NCBI GenBank assembly: GCA_002298165.1
Contig: DBMI01000115.1
Coordinates: 209,911 to 262,204 of the forward strand
DNA: 52,294 nt
Source: Desulfarculales bacterium UBA702
Lineage (GTDB): Bacteria; Desulfobacterota; Syntrophobacteria; Syntrophobacterales; Syntrophobacteraceae
Reading direction: 5' to 3'
Both the position numbers and the translations under genes were made by a program. Below the pieces are notes generated by a model. It was not told the origin of the DNA. It ran no database searches and saw nothing but the letters and a program-made list of their open reading frames with translations. Each line of letters starts with the position of its first letter. The first letter of the stretch is position 1. Shown here in pieces: positions 1-8,799 of this stretch.

Positions 1-1604
1 TTTTCCGCCTGAAGGAGCTGCATCTTTGCATCTTCAAGTTCTCTCAGGATTCTCATGTGTTCACGGAGGTCGGAAAAAATTCCAACAGTGCCTATTTCGC
101 GATCTTCTTTCTTTATGAGCGCCGCGGAGAAGCTTACCGGTACGTCCTCGCTATCTTTGGCCGGCAAGACTATTCGCGTCGATGGAAGTTTGCCCGGCGG
201 GCCATAGCCGCCGTGGCGCAGCCGCCGCATTATCTCCTTTGTCAAATCGGCGCCCAGTACCCGCTCAAACCCCGCCGGATCGTCCATCAATTCATCGGCG
301 CTATATCCAAGGATCCGCTCCGCCGATTCATTGAAAATCAGTACACGGCCCTCGATATCGACCACCACAATCCCGTCCGCTGAACTCATTATGATGTTTT
401 GCAGAAAACTATTGGCACTGAAAAGCTGCCGTTCGATTTCAATTTGTTTTGTGAGGTCCTGGAAATACATGAAGGTGGTCAATCCGCGGCCGATCCGAGC
501 CACTACGATGCAAATCTCGAACGTGACCTCTTCGGGACCCGGACTTTTCGACGGGTTAATCGTGCAGAAGCTCGCCCGCTCGTACCCCCCCTCGACTTTG
601 ATCGCCAGTTCGCGCGCAACTTCCACGCACTGGTAGGGGAGAAACTCGGCTGGATTCATACCAATCAGGCTATCCTTGGAACGCCCGAATATTTCAGCCA
701 GTTTTGAATTGGCGTAAGTCACCCTGTCATCTTCATCGACCATCAGGATGCCTTCCGGGGTAATTTCGACAACTACACTGATTTTCTGTTCGGCCTCGAC
801 CAGGGGCGTTATATCCCGCATGGCCTTAAAACCGCCGATGACACGGTTTTCCTGGTCGGTGATTATTGAACAATGGACCGCCACGGGAATTTCACGGCCT
901 TCACGATCCACTACAACCCGGCGGACTCCGACTATTGGCTCTCTCGCCTCCATGGACTGCTTCACTAGGCAACCGGCAGTATCACAGTACGGGGTCCGCA
1001 GGATTTCGGCGCATCTCATCCGGCCGACAACTTCCCTGCGGCTGTAGCCGGTAAGCTTCTCGAGCAGTTCGTTCATGTATGTTACAGTGAGGTCGGCATC
1101 AACAGTGAAAAACGGAATTGGGAAGTTATTGATAACACTTGAAAAGAGGTTCGCCAGGAAATCCTTTTCCGCTTGCAAATGGACTGGAGCGGCCTCTCGC
1201 ATAATAGCCACCCATCCCGCGGCACCTCCTGAATTTTCGGCAATCTTCTGCACCGATACTGAAAAGGGGACCCAGTAGCCGCGGTTATTCTTTACATCTA
1301 TAATTACAGGCGCGGCGCCTTGGGTGGGCTCGCACAAATCCGCCAATGACGGGCAAGCTCCTTTATAAGTTCGGAGGATATCTGAACAAACAAGTTCCGC
1401 GTTGGCTGCAAGGCAGCAGCCGGTGAGTTTTTGGGCGGCATTGTTCAGAAAAATCACCCTGCCCCCGACATCCGAAACCACCACCAAGTCGGAGAGATCA
1501 CCGAAACAGTTCTGGAAAAACTCCAGGTACAAACCATTTTCGCACCGTTTACTCGACGCACTTCTTACGATTTCGGGATTACTCTTGGCAGGCTCGTGAC
1601 ACAT
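1..1604 (-). CDS. multi-PAS sensor protein, probably a histidine kinase (C-terminus beyond window)
   Basis: An open minus-strand frame of 534 codons runs off the left edge. The only start in this frame is the ATG at 1604-1602; the frame is closed upstream by a TGA with no ATG, GTG or TTG between, and AAGG lies about 10 bases before the ATG. The visible part has four PAS-like modules, at roughly residues 20-130, 145-270, 275-395 and 400-510. The second holds a cysteine cluster (CAEILRTPYCDTAGC), seen in PAS domains of many anaerobes. The last visible residues (MRILRELEDAKMQLLQAE) form the coiled coil that usually precedes a HisKA domain, so a kinase core probably follows outside the window. 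No membrane segment is visible, so sensing is probably cytoplasmic. The ligand is unknown. A diguanylate cyclase or other output cannot be excluded. Confidence 0.85.
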   Translation of the reverse strand, partial: MCHEPAKSNPEIVRSASSKRCENGLYLEFFQNCFGDLSDLVVVSDVGGRVIFLNNAAQKLTGCCLAANAELVCSDILRTYKGACPSLADLCEPTQGAAPVIIDVKNNRGYWVPFSVSVQKIAENSGGAAGWVAIMREAAPVHLQAEKDFLANLFSSVINNFPIPFFTVDADLTVTYMNELLEKLTGYSRREVVGRMRCAEILRTPYCDTAGCLVKQSMEAREPIVGVRRVVVDREGREIPVAVHCSIITDQENRVIGGFKAMRDITPLVEAEQKISVVVEITPEGILMVDEDDRVTYANSKLAEIFGRSKDSLIGMNPAEFLPYQCVEVARELAIKVEGGYERASFCTINPSKSPGPEEVTFEICIVVARIGRGLTTFMYFQDLTKQIEIERQLFSANSFLQNIIMSSADGIVVVDIEGRVLIFNESAERILGYSADELMDDPAGFERVLGADLTKEIMRRLRHGGYGPPGKLPSTRIVLPAKDSEDVPVSFSAALIKKEDREIGTVGIFSDLREHMRILRELEDAKMQLLQAE

Positions 1605-1825
1605 CTTTCTCAGCCTTGTTGTAGATGAACAGCGTTTATGATTTCGAACAGAACGGACCGGGATCTGGATCGAGAATGAAGTGGGAGATTTAGAACTTCA
1701 GATCGAATAATATGGATTCTCAAAGTGTCATCGTTTCTTATACAGCAAAAACGAAAATGGGGTAATAGTAAATTACGTCATGCTTCAATAATGGAAGGCA
1801 ACTAACAAGGCTTTGATGCAACTTT

Positions 1826-2752
1826 CTATTTGAGCCTGCCCGTTTCGCGGCGCACATAGACAGAGGCTTCCAGGCCGGCCACGCAACCCTCACCCACCGC
1901 TTTTGCCATCTGCCAGGGGGGGCCGCATATATCGCCAGCGGCATAGAGTCCCGGCACATTTGTCTCCTGCTTCTTGCTGGTGACAATATAGCGCATAGTT
2001 TCGGAATCAAGGGCGACATCGAGCATGGATGTGAGTTCTATAGCTCCCTTGGCCCCAAGTTCGATAAATACTCCGGAGACCTCCAATTTTTCGCCGCTGT
2101 CGAGCAAAACGCCTTGGACTGAATTGCCGCCGAGGATGGCCGCAACCGAGCGATTTCCGTGGAGATGTATCCGGCTGCTTTCGACCTGGTGCACCAGGTT
2201 TTCGGCAACATTAAGGTCATTGTATATAAGATGAACCTCACCCGCAGTCATCAAAAGAACGAGCGCGCCGCAGGCAGCCGCGCTGCCATCGCCCACCACG
2301 GCCACGGTTTGTCCACGGAAGAAATTGGCATCGCAATCAACGCAATAGCTTACGCCCTTGCCCAACAACTCCTTTTCACCGGGCACGTTCAGGCGGTTTC
2401 GAGAAATACCCATTGCAAGTATGACCGACCAGCAGGCCAGGCTATCGCCCGTTTCGAGCCTTATCCGAAATTTAGCGTCGTCGCCCTTTTCGATGGAAAG
2501 CACGTCCTGGTCCATGAACGTGGCCCCAAACCTTCTTGCCTGCTCCCTGCCCTCAGCGAGAACTTTTTCACCCTCAACGGGACCGTTGACGCAACAGTAG
2601 TTTTCTATATGTGCTTTGTATAGTGAACTGCTCTGCATCCTTCCCAGTACAACCGTGCTCACCCTGGTACGCGCAGCGTGGACTGCCGCCTGCAATCCAG
2701 CGGGACCGCTTCCCAGAATAGCCACATCGAATTCGCTCAGTTGCTCACTCAT
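1826..2752 (-). CDS. thioredoxin-reductase-like FAD/NAD(P) oxidoreductase
   Basis: A 308-residue flavoprotein of thioredoxin reductase type. The FAD-binding motif GSGPAG is at residues 14-19, the redox-active pair CVDC at about 137-140 (the usual form is CATC), the NAD(P)-binding motif GDGSAA at about 154-159, and the C-terminal FAD motif GDICGPPWQMAKAVGEG near 272-288. The length fits TrxB (about 310). It would pass electrons from NAD(P)H through FAD to a dithiol in a thioredoxin- or glutaredoxin-like partner, but no thioredoxin gene is adjacent. The altered CxxC and the NAD(P) motif GDGSAA (classically GGGxSA) suggest a paralogue with a different cofactor preference or partner. The next gene downstream on the same strand is the PAS sensor, 221 bases away, so the two may be transcribed separately. 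Confidence 0.88.
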   Translation of the reverse strand: MSEQLSEFDVAILGSGPAGLQAAVHAARTRVSTVVLGRMQSSSLYKAHIENYCCVNGPVEGEKVLAEGREQARRFGATFMDQDVLSIEKGDDAKFRIRLETGDSLACWSVILAMGISRNRLNVPGEKELLGKGVSYCVDCDANFFRGQTVAVVGDGSAAACGALVLLMTAGEVHLIYNDLNVAENLVHQVESSRIHLHGNRSVAAILGGNSVQGVLLDSGEKLEVSGVFIELGAKGAIELTSMLDVALDSETMRYIVTSKKQETNVPGLYAAGDICGPPWQMAKAVGEGCVAGLEASVYVRRETGRLK

Positions 2753-3143
2753 TTTTCTCTCCCGAATGAATTCCAGATCGAATGATTTGCACTTCTGCCC
2801 TGGAACAAAGATCGACTTGTAAAATCCTTCTTCCGCACGGGTTGACTCGTTCGATTCATCCTGTTAAATCTCCTGCGCGATTGCCGGATTAAAGTCTCCT
2901 GTTTAAAATGACGATTTTACGAGTGAAAATGGAACTGGCTCCATCTCAGGTCTCGAATAATGTCAGAAAGCAATACTGCTCATTGTAGGAAATGGGTTTG
3001 ATTATATCTCGATACCTCGATGAGGCCTGATGTATCGGTGAATAAGCTAATCCTTGCCGACGGAGGGTTCAATGGCTTTCCCCTGACTCCCGCCGGTTCC
3101 TGATTATTCCGGCTCACCGGAATCATAAAGGTCAGAAAATTAG
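2753..3143. other. intergenic region between divergent genes
   Basis: This 391-base spacer separates the minus-strand reductase from the plus-strand MutT gene and must hold both promoters. The only structure I can support is a short perfect hairpin at 3106-3123 (ATTCCGG, loop CTCA, CCGGAAT), about 20 bases before the mutT start. No convincing small gene is visible. Confidence 0.5.
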
Positions 3144-3575
3144 ATGGGCGAGAATATCGCTTCCAGGCCGATAGAAGTCACTGCCGCCCTGCTGAACGAT
3201 GGCCGGCGGGTATTTATCGCCCAGAGACCGTCCTCAAAAGAATTCGCCCTCCAATGGGAGTTTCCTGGCGGGAAAGTTGAAGCGGGAGAGAAGCGGGAGG
3301 CTTCGCTGGTTCGCGAAATCAGCGAAGAGCTTTGCCTCGATATTGCCGTCCGGGCTTTTTTCAGGACTGTTTCATTCGAGCAAAATGATTTTGCGATCAA
3401 TCTTCACGCATACTGGTGCAGCGTAAAAGGAGGAAAACTCTGCCTTAGAGAGCACGCTGCCTACAGGTGGGTGAAGGTTTCCGAGCTTTGGGAGATCGAT
3501 TTGACTGGTGCAGACCGCCTTTTAATTCCCTTTCTCGAAAGGCTCGACGACTTTCCCGAATTTTCCGGGGAATGA
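3144..3575 (+). CDS. mutT: NUDIX hydrolase, MutT-like
   Basis: A 143-residue NUDIX hydrolase of about the length of MutT (about 130). The Nudix box is at residues 43-65: G43, E49, R57, E58, E61 and E62 are all in register, so the metal-binding helix is intact. The usual glycine after the EE pair is Cys64. The preceding segment ALQWEFPGGKVEAGE is typical of MutT/8-oxo-dGTP diphosphatases, which remove oxidised dGTP to prevent mutation. Another nucleoside-diphosphate substrate is possible because NUDIX specificity is hard to read from sequence. It stands alone: 213 bases separate it from the cytochrome c maturation genes that follow. Confidence 0.9.
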   Translation: MGENIASRPIEVTAALLNDGRRVFIAQRPSSKEFALQWEFPGGKVEAGEKREASLVREISEELCLDIAVRAFFRTVSFEQNDFAINLHAYWCSVKGGKLCLREHAAYRWVKVSELWEIDLTGADRLLIPFLERLDDFPEFSGE

Positions 3576-3788
3576 TTCATCATGGATGCCGGTAGTCAGT
3601 AGGGCTATTGCCGGCTTAACACATAGGGATTGCGGCGGAGGTGATCTTGTGGTTTACTTACTCTCTTAAGGCTTATCGCGGGAGCGGGTCGTAGGGCAAC
3701 TATCCTTTCCTTGCCCTGTGCATGCGAAAAGGTTATCTATAGCCGATCAAAATCTTTTAAATAAATTTTTGGAAAGCGAATAACCATA

Positions 3789-5264
3789 ATGGCCACTGAA
3801 AAGGAAAAGGGCTCCTCAGCCAACATACTCGATTGGTTAGCATCCCTCAAACTGACCCTCTTTGTTTTTTTCGCCCTTGCGGCCGCCTCGACAGTCGGGA
3901 CTCTGCTTCCGCAGGGGGCCGAACTCGAGGAGAGCGGCTTAAGCGCGGGGACGATCTCGCTCATCCAATCCCTCGGACTCAATAACCTCTATCACAGCTC
4001 ATGGTTCAGAATGTTGCTCCTGCTGCTTTGTGTAAACCTTCTGGTTTGCACTGTGGACCGTCTCCCTAAAACGATCAAGCTTTTGAGGAGACAGGAGGAT
4101 CAGTTCGATTCGAATAAGCTGTCGAAATTCGGCACCAGCGCCGTAATGGCAACCAGAATGTCCCCCCAGGAAGCACAGCCTCTTCTGCAGAACGCCGTCG
4201 AGGAGACCTTCGGTCAGCTCAAAGATTTGGGATCATCGGCCCGATTCTGCGGTGTTCTCGAAAAAGGTCGCTGGAGCCGGCTCATGGTTTATGGAGTGCA
4301 CACGAGCGTAATCCTGGTCGTTTTTGGGGCCCTTCTCGGTTCAATTCTCGGCTACAAAGGGTTTATGAACATCCCCGAAGGTGAGGCATCGGACCAGGTT
4401 GAACTGACGGCCGGCGCCCATAACCATCTGGCTCTCCCATTCCAGGTAAAATGCGACAAATTCGAGGTAAGCTTCTATGATACCGGCGCCCCGAAAGAGT
4501 TTAAATCCGACCTTACGATCATAGACAACGGGAAGGAAGTCATAAAGCAACCTATAGTTGTCAACGACCCGCTATCTTATAACGGGGTGACATTTTACCA
4601 GTCATCTTACGGGTCCATGCTGAAGCAGGCCGAACTGGAACTCAAGGACAAGGACAGCGGCAAAACGGAAGTTGTCTCTCTGACACTCCAACAGACTGCC
4701 GCAATACCCGGAACGCAGGATCAGATTAGGATATCCGAGTTTCAGGACAACATGATGGGCTTTGGCCCGGCGCTCGGAGTTGTCATCAACAAGCCGGCAA
4801 AACCGGCCAACGGATCCTGGGTCCTGGCGGATAAGCCCAATTTTCACGGCAATACGATTCAAAACTATCAGATAAAAGTGCGAAATATCTCAAAGGCCAA
4901 CTACACGGGACTCCAGGTAAGTCATGACCCGGGAGTATGGGTTGTGTATTTGGGATTCACGCTCATGCTGATTGGAATCATGCTCACATTTTACTCGAGC
5001 CACAATAAATTATGGGCCTGCATTGAAAACGACGGCAGAAAGACGATTGTTGCCATTGCTGGCAGGTCGAGCCGAAGCGCACCGGCTTTCAACGAAAAAT
5101 TTGATGAGCTCCGGGACCGGCTTAACTCGTTATTGAACGCGGAACCGTATAAGCTGGAACAAACAAAACCTGAAAAGGCGAAGACGGAAAAGGCCAGACA
5201 GGAAAAGACAAAGGCCGAAAAGACAAAGCCGGGAAAAACTAAAGAGGAAAAAAAGAAAAAATGA
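3789..5264 (+). CDS. resB: ResB/Ccs1-family cytochrome c biogenesis protein
   Basis: A 491-residue ResB-family membrane protein. Hydrophobic segments lie near residues 20-40, 75-90 and 160-185, with another near 380-400. Between the last two is a large periplasmic domain, the arrangement of ResB/Ccs1. With CcsA it forms the system II haem exporter and cytochrome c synthetase, which attaches haem to CxxCH apocytochromes outside the inner membrane. The C-terminus, about residues 456-491, is an unusual lysine/glutamate/threonine-rich tail of repeated KTEK/KPEK-type units; it is probably cytoplasmic and disordered. The gene overlaps ccsA by 4 bases (ATGA), so translation is probably coupled. Confidence 0.92.
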   Translation: MATEKEKGSSANILDWLASLKLTLFVFFALAAASTVGTLLPQGAELEESGLSAGTISLIQSLGLNNLYHSSWFRMLLLLLCVNLLVCTVDRLPKTIKLLRRQEDQFDSNKLSKFGTSAVMATRMSPQEAQPLLQNAVEETFGQLKDLGSSARFCGVLEKGRWSRLMVYGVHTSVILVVFGALLGSILGYKGFMNIPEGEASDQVELTAGAHNHLALPFQVKCDKFEVSFYDTGAPKEFKSDLTIIDNGKEVIKQPIVVNDPLSYNGVTFYQSSYGSMLKQAELELKDKDSGKTEVVSLTLQQTAAIPGTQDQIRISEFQDNMMGFGPALGVVINKPAKPANGSWVLADKPNFHGNTIQNYQIKVRNISKANYTGLQVSHDPGVWVVYLGFTLMLIGIMLTFYSSHNKLWACIENDGRKTIVAIAGRSSRSAPAFNEKFDELRDRLNSLLNAEPYKLEQTKPEKAKTEKARQEKTKAEKTKPGKTKEEKKKK

Positions 5265-6103
5265 CAAGTTCGCTTCTCCTCAGCATAACAACCTTCATCT
5301 ATTTATTTTGCACGGTCCTGTACCTCGCAGCCGTGGTGTTTCGCTACAAGCCGCTCCTGTTCGCCGGCACAATGACTGCGCTCGGCGGATTTATAATCCA
5401 GACGGCGGGGATCATCCTTCGGTGGAAGGAATCCTATGATATGGGATATGGGCATGCCCCCCTTTCAAATATGTACGAATCACTTGTTTTCGGTGCATGG
5501 GCCATAATAGCCATTTATCTGGTCTTCGAGTGGAGATCGAGGCAGCGTGCGCTTGGTTTTGTTCCTGGCGCCATGGCCTTTCTGGCGATGGCTTATGCTT
5601 CCTTTGCCACTGGTATGGATGCAAAAATTCAGCCCCTGGTACCAGCCCTCAAGAGCAACTGGCTGATTGCTCACGTGATAACCTGCTTTCTCGGGTATGC
5701 GGCCTTTGCGGTCTCATGCGGTTTGAGCATGCTATACCTTTTGAGAAAAGACGTTAAGGACAACCCTGGACACGGCACGCTCGCATTTCTGCCCAATTCC
5801 AGGCAGCTCGAGTCTATTAACTATCAGATGATCCTGTTCGGTTTTCTTTGGCTGTCAGTCGGCATTATTACCGGGTCGGTATGGGCCAATTCAGCCTGGG
5901 GCACCTACTGGAGTTGGGACCCAAAAGAAACATGGTCTCTTATCACCTGGTTCATCTATGCAGCTCTTCTCCATGCCCGCACCATGAAGGGATGGCAGGG
6001 CTCCAGGGTCGCATGGTTGTCAATGATCGGATTTGGTTGCGTCCTGTTTACCTATTTCGGGGTAAATTTCCTTCTGAGCGGCTTGCACAGTTATGCGAGA
6101 TAA
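5261..6103 (+). CDS. ccsA: CcsA/ResC-family cytochrome c assembly protein
   Basis: A 280-residue polytopic membrane protein of the CcsA/ResC haem-handling family. The signature tryptophan-rich segment GTYWSWDPKETWSLITW lies near residue 213-229, and histidines that serve as haem ligands in this family are present in the surrounding membrane segments. It works with ResB to carry haem across the membrane and ligate it to c-type apocytochromes. The start ATG overlaps the resB stop. Multihaem cytochromes are characteristic of sulfate reducers, which fits the rest of the window. The Tat genes follow in the same direction after 87 bases, so membrane energetics and export functions are grouped. Confidence 0.94.
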   Translation: MTSSLLLSITTFIYLFCTVLYLAAVVFRYKPLLFAGTMTALGGFIIQTAGIILRWKESYDMGYGHAPLSNMYESLVFGAWAIIAIYLVFEWRSRQRALGFVPGAMAFLAMAYASFATGMDAKIQPLVPALKSNWLIAHVITCFLGYAAFAVSCGLSMLYLLRKDVKDNPGHGTLAFLPNSRQLESINYQMILFGFLWLSVGIITGSVWANSAWGTYWSWDPKETWSLITWFIYAALLHARTMKGWQGSRVAWLSMIGFGCVLFTYFGVNFLLSGLHSYAR

Positions 6104-6190
6104 CTTATCTGGAGAAATGCGCGAGTAACTTATCCGGATAGAGTCACCCAGCACCACGTAAATGCAAAACAACTTGTTTGGAGGCATCAA

Positions 6191-6391
6191 ATGTTGAATC
6201 CAACCGAAATGCTCCTTCTGCTCCTCGGCGTTGTTATACTTGTCGGAGGGAAAAAGCTGCCTGAACTTGGAAGCGGACTTGGAAAGGGCATAAGCGAATT
6301 CAAGAAGGCGCTGGGCGCTGGTTCGGAAGAAGAAAAGAAGCAGGTATCTTCGGAAAAGATCGATGAAGTAAAGCCTGCCGAACCCAAATAA
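6191..6391 (+). CDS. tatA: Tat translocase subunit TatA
   Basis: A 66-residue TatA/E-family protein. It has a single N-terminal membrane helix (about residues 6-20), the hinge and amphipathic helix KKLPELGSGLGKGISEFKKA, and a short charged tail, which is the standard TatA layout. Many copies assemble into the variable pore that moves folded, twin-arginine proteins across the inner membrane. A good ribosome binding site (TTTGGAGG) precedes the ATG. A likely local client is the RRQFIK-type multicopper oxidase at 17081. The gene is followed by tatB and tatC. Confidence 0.95.
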   Translation: MLNPTEMLLLLLGVVILVGGKKLPELGSGLGKGISEFKKALGAGSEEEKKQVSSEKIDEVKPAEPK

Positions 6392-6577
6392 TAGTTACAC
6401 TGGAAAATCCGTAATAATATTTTGCTTTCGGCACGTCCGGTTATGCACTCCTTCTGAAATCGAGCGCCTGGAATTAAAAACCTTCGGGGATTGAATGCGG
6501 CCGATTTTTCTTTGCGATGCTGCTAAAATACCCGCGGCCGAGCTTCAGGCCTTCCTGTAATCATCAAGGAACCATCT

Positions 6578-7078
6578 ATGTTTGGAATCGAATTTTCCGA
6601 ACTGCTTGTGATTTTTGCCGTCGCACTCATAGTGTTCGGCCCCAGTAAGTTGCCTGATTTTGCCAGGGCGATGGGTCGCGGCTATGCGGAATTCAGAAAG
6701 GCGATGAACGAGCTAAAGAATACGATCGACCAGGACGATACCATGCGGGGGCTGAAGGAAGAATTTCACGCAGCTCAACGCGAGGTGGTCCTGAGCCAGC
6801 AAAACACCAGAAGCTACCTGCTTGACCAGAAGACTGCCCTTAAATCCAAGGCAAAAGATGTAATAGATCCGGCGCAGATTGATCCCTTCGCCCAATCTGG
6901 CGCCCAATCCGACGAGCCCGAATCCATTGAATCCTCTCCAACCGCCGTCGATGACTCTGCCGCACCGCGGGCAATTTTGGAGACTGCGGTCCAGGCCGAC
7001 AGTCCAGAGCAGCCGAGCCTGTCGTCATCGCCTGATGAAACCGAGACCGAAAAGCCCTCTTCTCCCGTCAAATCCTAG
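6578..7078 (+). CDS. tatB: Tat translocase subunit TatB
   Basis: A 166-residue TatB-type protein. The N-terminal membrane segment (MFGIEFSELLVIFAVALIVF) leads to the conserved GPSKLPDFARAMGRG hinge and a long amphipathic, coiled-coil helix. The second half (about residues 100-166) is a disordered Ser/Pro/Glu-rich tail. The GIEFSEL start and GP hinge favour TatB over a second TatA. With TatC it forms the receptor for twin-arginine signal peptides. It lies 186 bases after tatA and 32 bases before tatC. Confidence 0.92.
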   Translation: MFGIEFSELLVIFAVALIVFGPSKLPDFARAMGRGYAEFRKAMNELKNTIDQDDTMRGLKEEFHAAQREVVLSQQNTRSYLLDQKTALKSKAKDVIDPAQIDPFAQSGAQSDEPESIESSPTAVDDSAAPRAILETAVQADSPEQPSLSSSPDETETEKPSSPVKS

Positions 7079-7110
7079 TAAAAAGTAAAGGTAAACAGGA
7101 AAACTGACTC

Positions 7111-7902
7111 ATGTCCGAAGATAACATTACAGCCGAACCGGACAAAATGCCCTTAACTCAGCACCTTGAAGAATTACGCACCAGGCTGCTGATCTGCGCA
7201 ATCTCGGTAGGCCTTGCCTTCATCGTCTGCTACGTATTCAGCGGAAAACTTTTCGAAATTCTCATGAAGCCCTGGATCGAGGCAATGCCGGAGGGGATGT
7301 CGACAAAGCTCATATACACCGCGCCTCACGAGGCTTTTTTTACCTACATGAAGGTTGCCTTCATCGGCGGCATGATCGTGTCCGTTCCCGTTATACTTTG
7401 GCAGATATGGCTCTTCATTGCCCCCGGCCTCTATCAGCACGAAAAAAGGTACATGATGCCGGTGATCTTCTTTTCGGGCTTTTGTTTTCTTGCAGGGGCA
7501 ATGTTCGGATATTTCGTGGTTTTTCCTGCCGGATTCAAGTTCTTTGCCTCGTTTGCAAGCGAATACATTCAACCCATGATGAGGACCAGCGAGTATCTTT
7601 CGTTTGCCAACAAAATCCTGTTCGCTTTCGGCCTTGCTTTCGAAATGCCGGTATTCGCCTTCTTTCTCGCAAAACTTGGCATTCTCAACTCGGGCTTCCT
7701 GCGGCGCAAGCGAAAGCACGCGGTAGTACTTGTATTTATTGCCGCCGCGGTTTTTGCCCCCAGCCCTGACGTAATGTCTCAATTGCTCATGGCGGGACCG
7801 CTTCTGGTCTTATACGAAATAAGCGTTTGGGTCGTGCACTTTTTCGCCTCGAAGCCTTTCAAACCCAGGGACTCGGAGGAGGAACCGAATACATCAGCGT
7901 GA
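7111..7902 (+). CDS. tatC: Tat translocase subunit TatC
   Basis: A 263-residue six-helix membrane protein of the TatC family. Conserved features are MPLTQHLEELRTRLL near the N-terminus, the FxxYxKVAF-like segment EAFFTYMKVAFIGG, and PxLxxQIWLFIAPGLYxHEK near residues 92-112. TatC recognises the twin-arginine motif and is the core of the receptor complex with TatB. Together with tatA and tatB this gives a complete Tat system at one locus. Confidence 0.96.
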   Translation: MSEDNITAEPDKMPLTQHLEELRTRLLICAISVGLAFIVCYVFSGKLFEILMKPWIEAMPEGMSTKLIYTAPHEAFFTYMKVAFIGGMIVSVPVILWQIWLFIAPGLYQHEKRYMMPVIFFSGFCFLAGAMFGYFVVFPAGFKFFASFASEYIQPMMRTSEYLSFANKILFAFGLAFEMPVFAFFLAKLGILNSGFLRRKRKHAVVLVFIAAAVFAPSPDVMSQLLMAGPLLVLYEISVWVVHFFASKPFKPRDSEEEPNTSA

Positions 7903-8078
7903 AGATAAATCCCATGAGAAGTTGCACTTCAAAATTTACTAGTGGGTCGAAATAACGCGAGGCCGAATGCTCCGGAGCCGGCGTATTGGGTTTTGCTCCG
8001 TTTGAAGCAGTTGGAGAGACTTCCCCATCCAATGCTCAATCCAATCTGGATCAATTACCGCTTAAATCGGAATCAAAG

Positions 8079-8702
8079 ATGGCCGGGCATTTCCTGGTAA
8101 TAGCGACCAAAAACAAAGGTAAATCCGCCGAGATCAAGGAATTTCTGAGGGGCTTTCCCATCGAGATAAAGGACCTGAACGATTTCGAACCAATTCCGGA
8201 CGTGGTGGAAGATGGGGCCACTTTCTCGGAAAACGCTTACAAAAAAGCCGCCTTTACCGCAACGGCCCTTGGCCTTCCTGCCCTGGCCGATGACTCGGGA
8301 CTCGAGGTAGATGCTCTGGGCGGAGTGCCTGGAATCCACTCAGCTCGCTACTCCGGCCCTGATGCCAACGATGCTCGAAACAACGCAAAGCTGCTCGCCG
8401 AGCTTGCCCGTAATCCCAATCGGAAGGCTCGCTTTTGCTGTTTTATTTCTCTCGCCCTGCCATCGGGCCTCGCGCTGACCTATCAAGGACACTGTGAAGG
8501 TCTTATTCTTGACTCGCCTCGCGGCAGTATGGGTTTCGGCTACGATCCACTGTTCTATTTCCCACCGGAGGGAAAAACTTTCGCCGAAATGAGCCTGCAA
8601 GAAAAATCTCGCGTAAGCCATCGCGGTCAGGCTCTTTCCGAGCTGCGAAAAGACTTCGGCAACGTGCTTTCATGGCTCGACCGCGAATTCGACGCTCAAT
8701 AA
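8079..8702 (+). CDS. rdgB: non-canonical purine NTP pyrophosphatase, RdgB/HAM1 family
   Basis: The open frame reaches back to 7986, but the family homology begins at MAGHFLVIATKNKGK, so the ATG at 8079 is the likely start. That gives 207 residues, close to the normal RdgB length of about 200. Diagnostic motifs are TKNKGKSAEIKEFL, ALADDSGLEVDALGGVPG with the catalytic DDSG, HSARYSGPDANDARNNAKL, and GFGYDPLFY near the C-terminus. The enzyme hydrolyses ITP, XTP and dITP to monophosphates, keeping deaminated purines out of nucleic acids. It ends 94 bases before the hgcA start on the same strand, so hgcAB might be read from the same transcript. Confidence 0.95.
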   Translation: MAGHFLVIATKNKGKSAEIKEFLRGFPIEIKDLNDFEPIPDVVEDGATFSENAYKKAAFTATALGLPALADDSGLEVDALGGVPGIHSARYSGPDANDARNNAKLLAELARNPNRKARFCCFISLALPSGLALTYQGHCEGLILDSPRGSMGFGYDPLFYFPPEGKTFAEMSLQEKSRVSHRGQALSELRKDFGNVLSWLDREFDAQ

Positions 8703-8784
8703 TCCTTTGCAAAGCTTTCTGTGTGCTTTCGTGGTATAAAGAAGGACATCAATCAAGCACGACAGACACCGGGAAGTCGAAATA

Positions 8785-8799
8785 GAGGAAAGTTACTTG
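8785..8799 (+). promoter_or_regulatory. ribosome binding site and TTG start of hgcA
   Basis: GAGGAAAG at 8785-8792 stands 4 bases before a TTG at 8797-8799, with the GAGG core 8 bases from it. This is the only well-spaced start signal in the hgcA frame upstream of the conserved domain. It sits on the far side of the in-frame TGA at 8908-8910, so it decides the reading of hgcA as a read-through gene. Confidence 0.75.

Noticed and set aside
7174..7782. A 202-residue open frame antisense to tatC
   Set aside because: It is explained by the codon use of tatC and has no homology-like motif.
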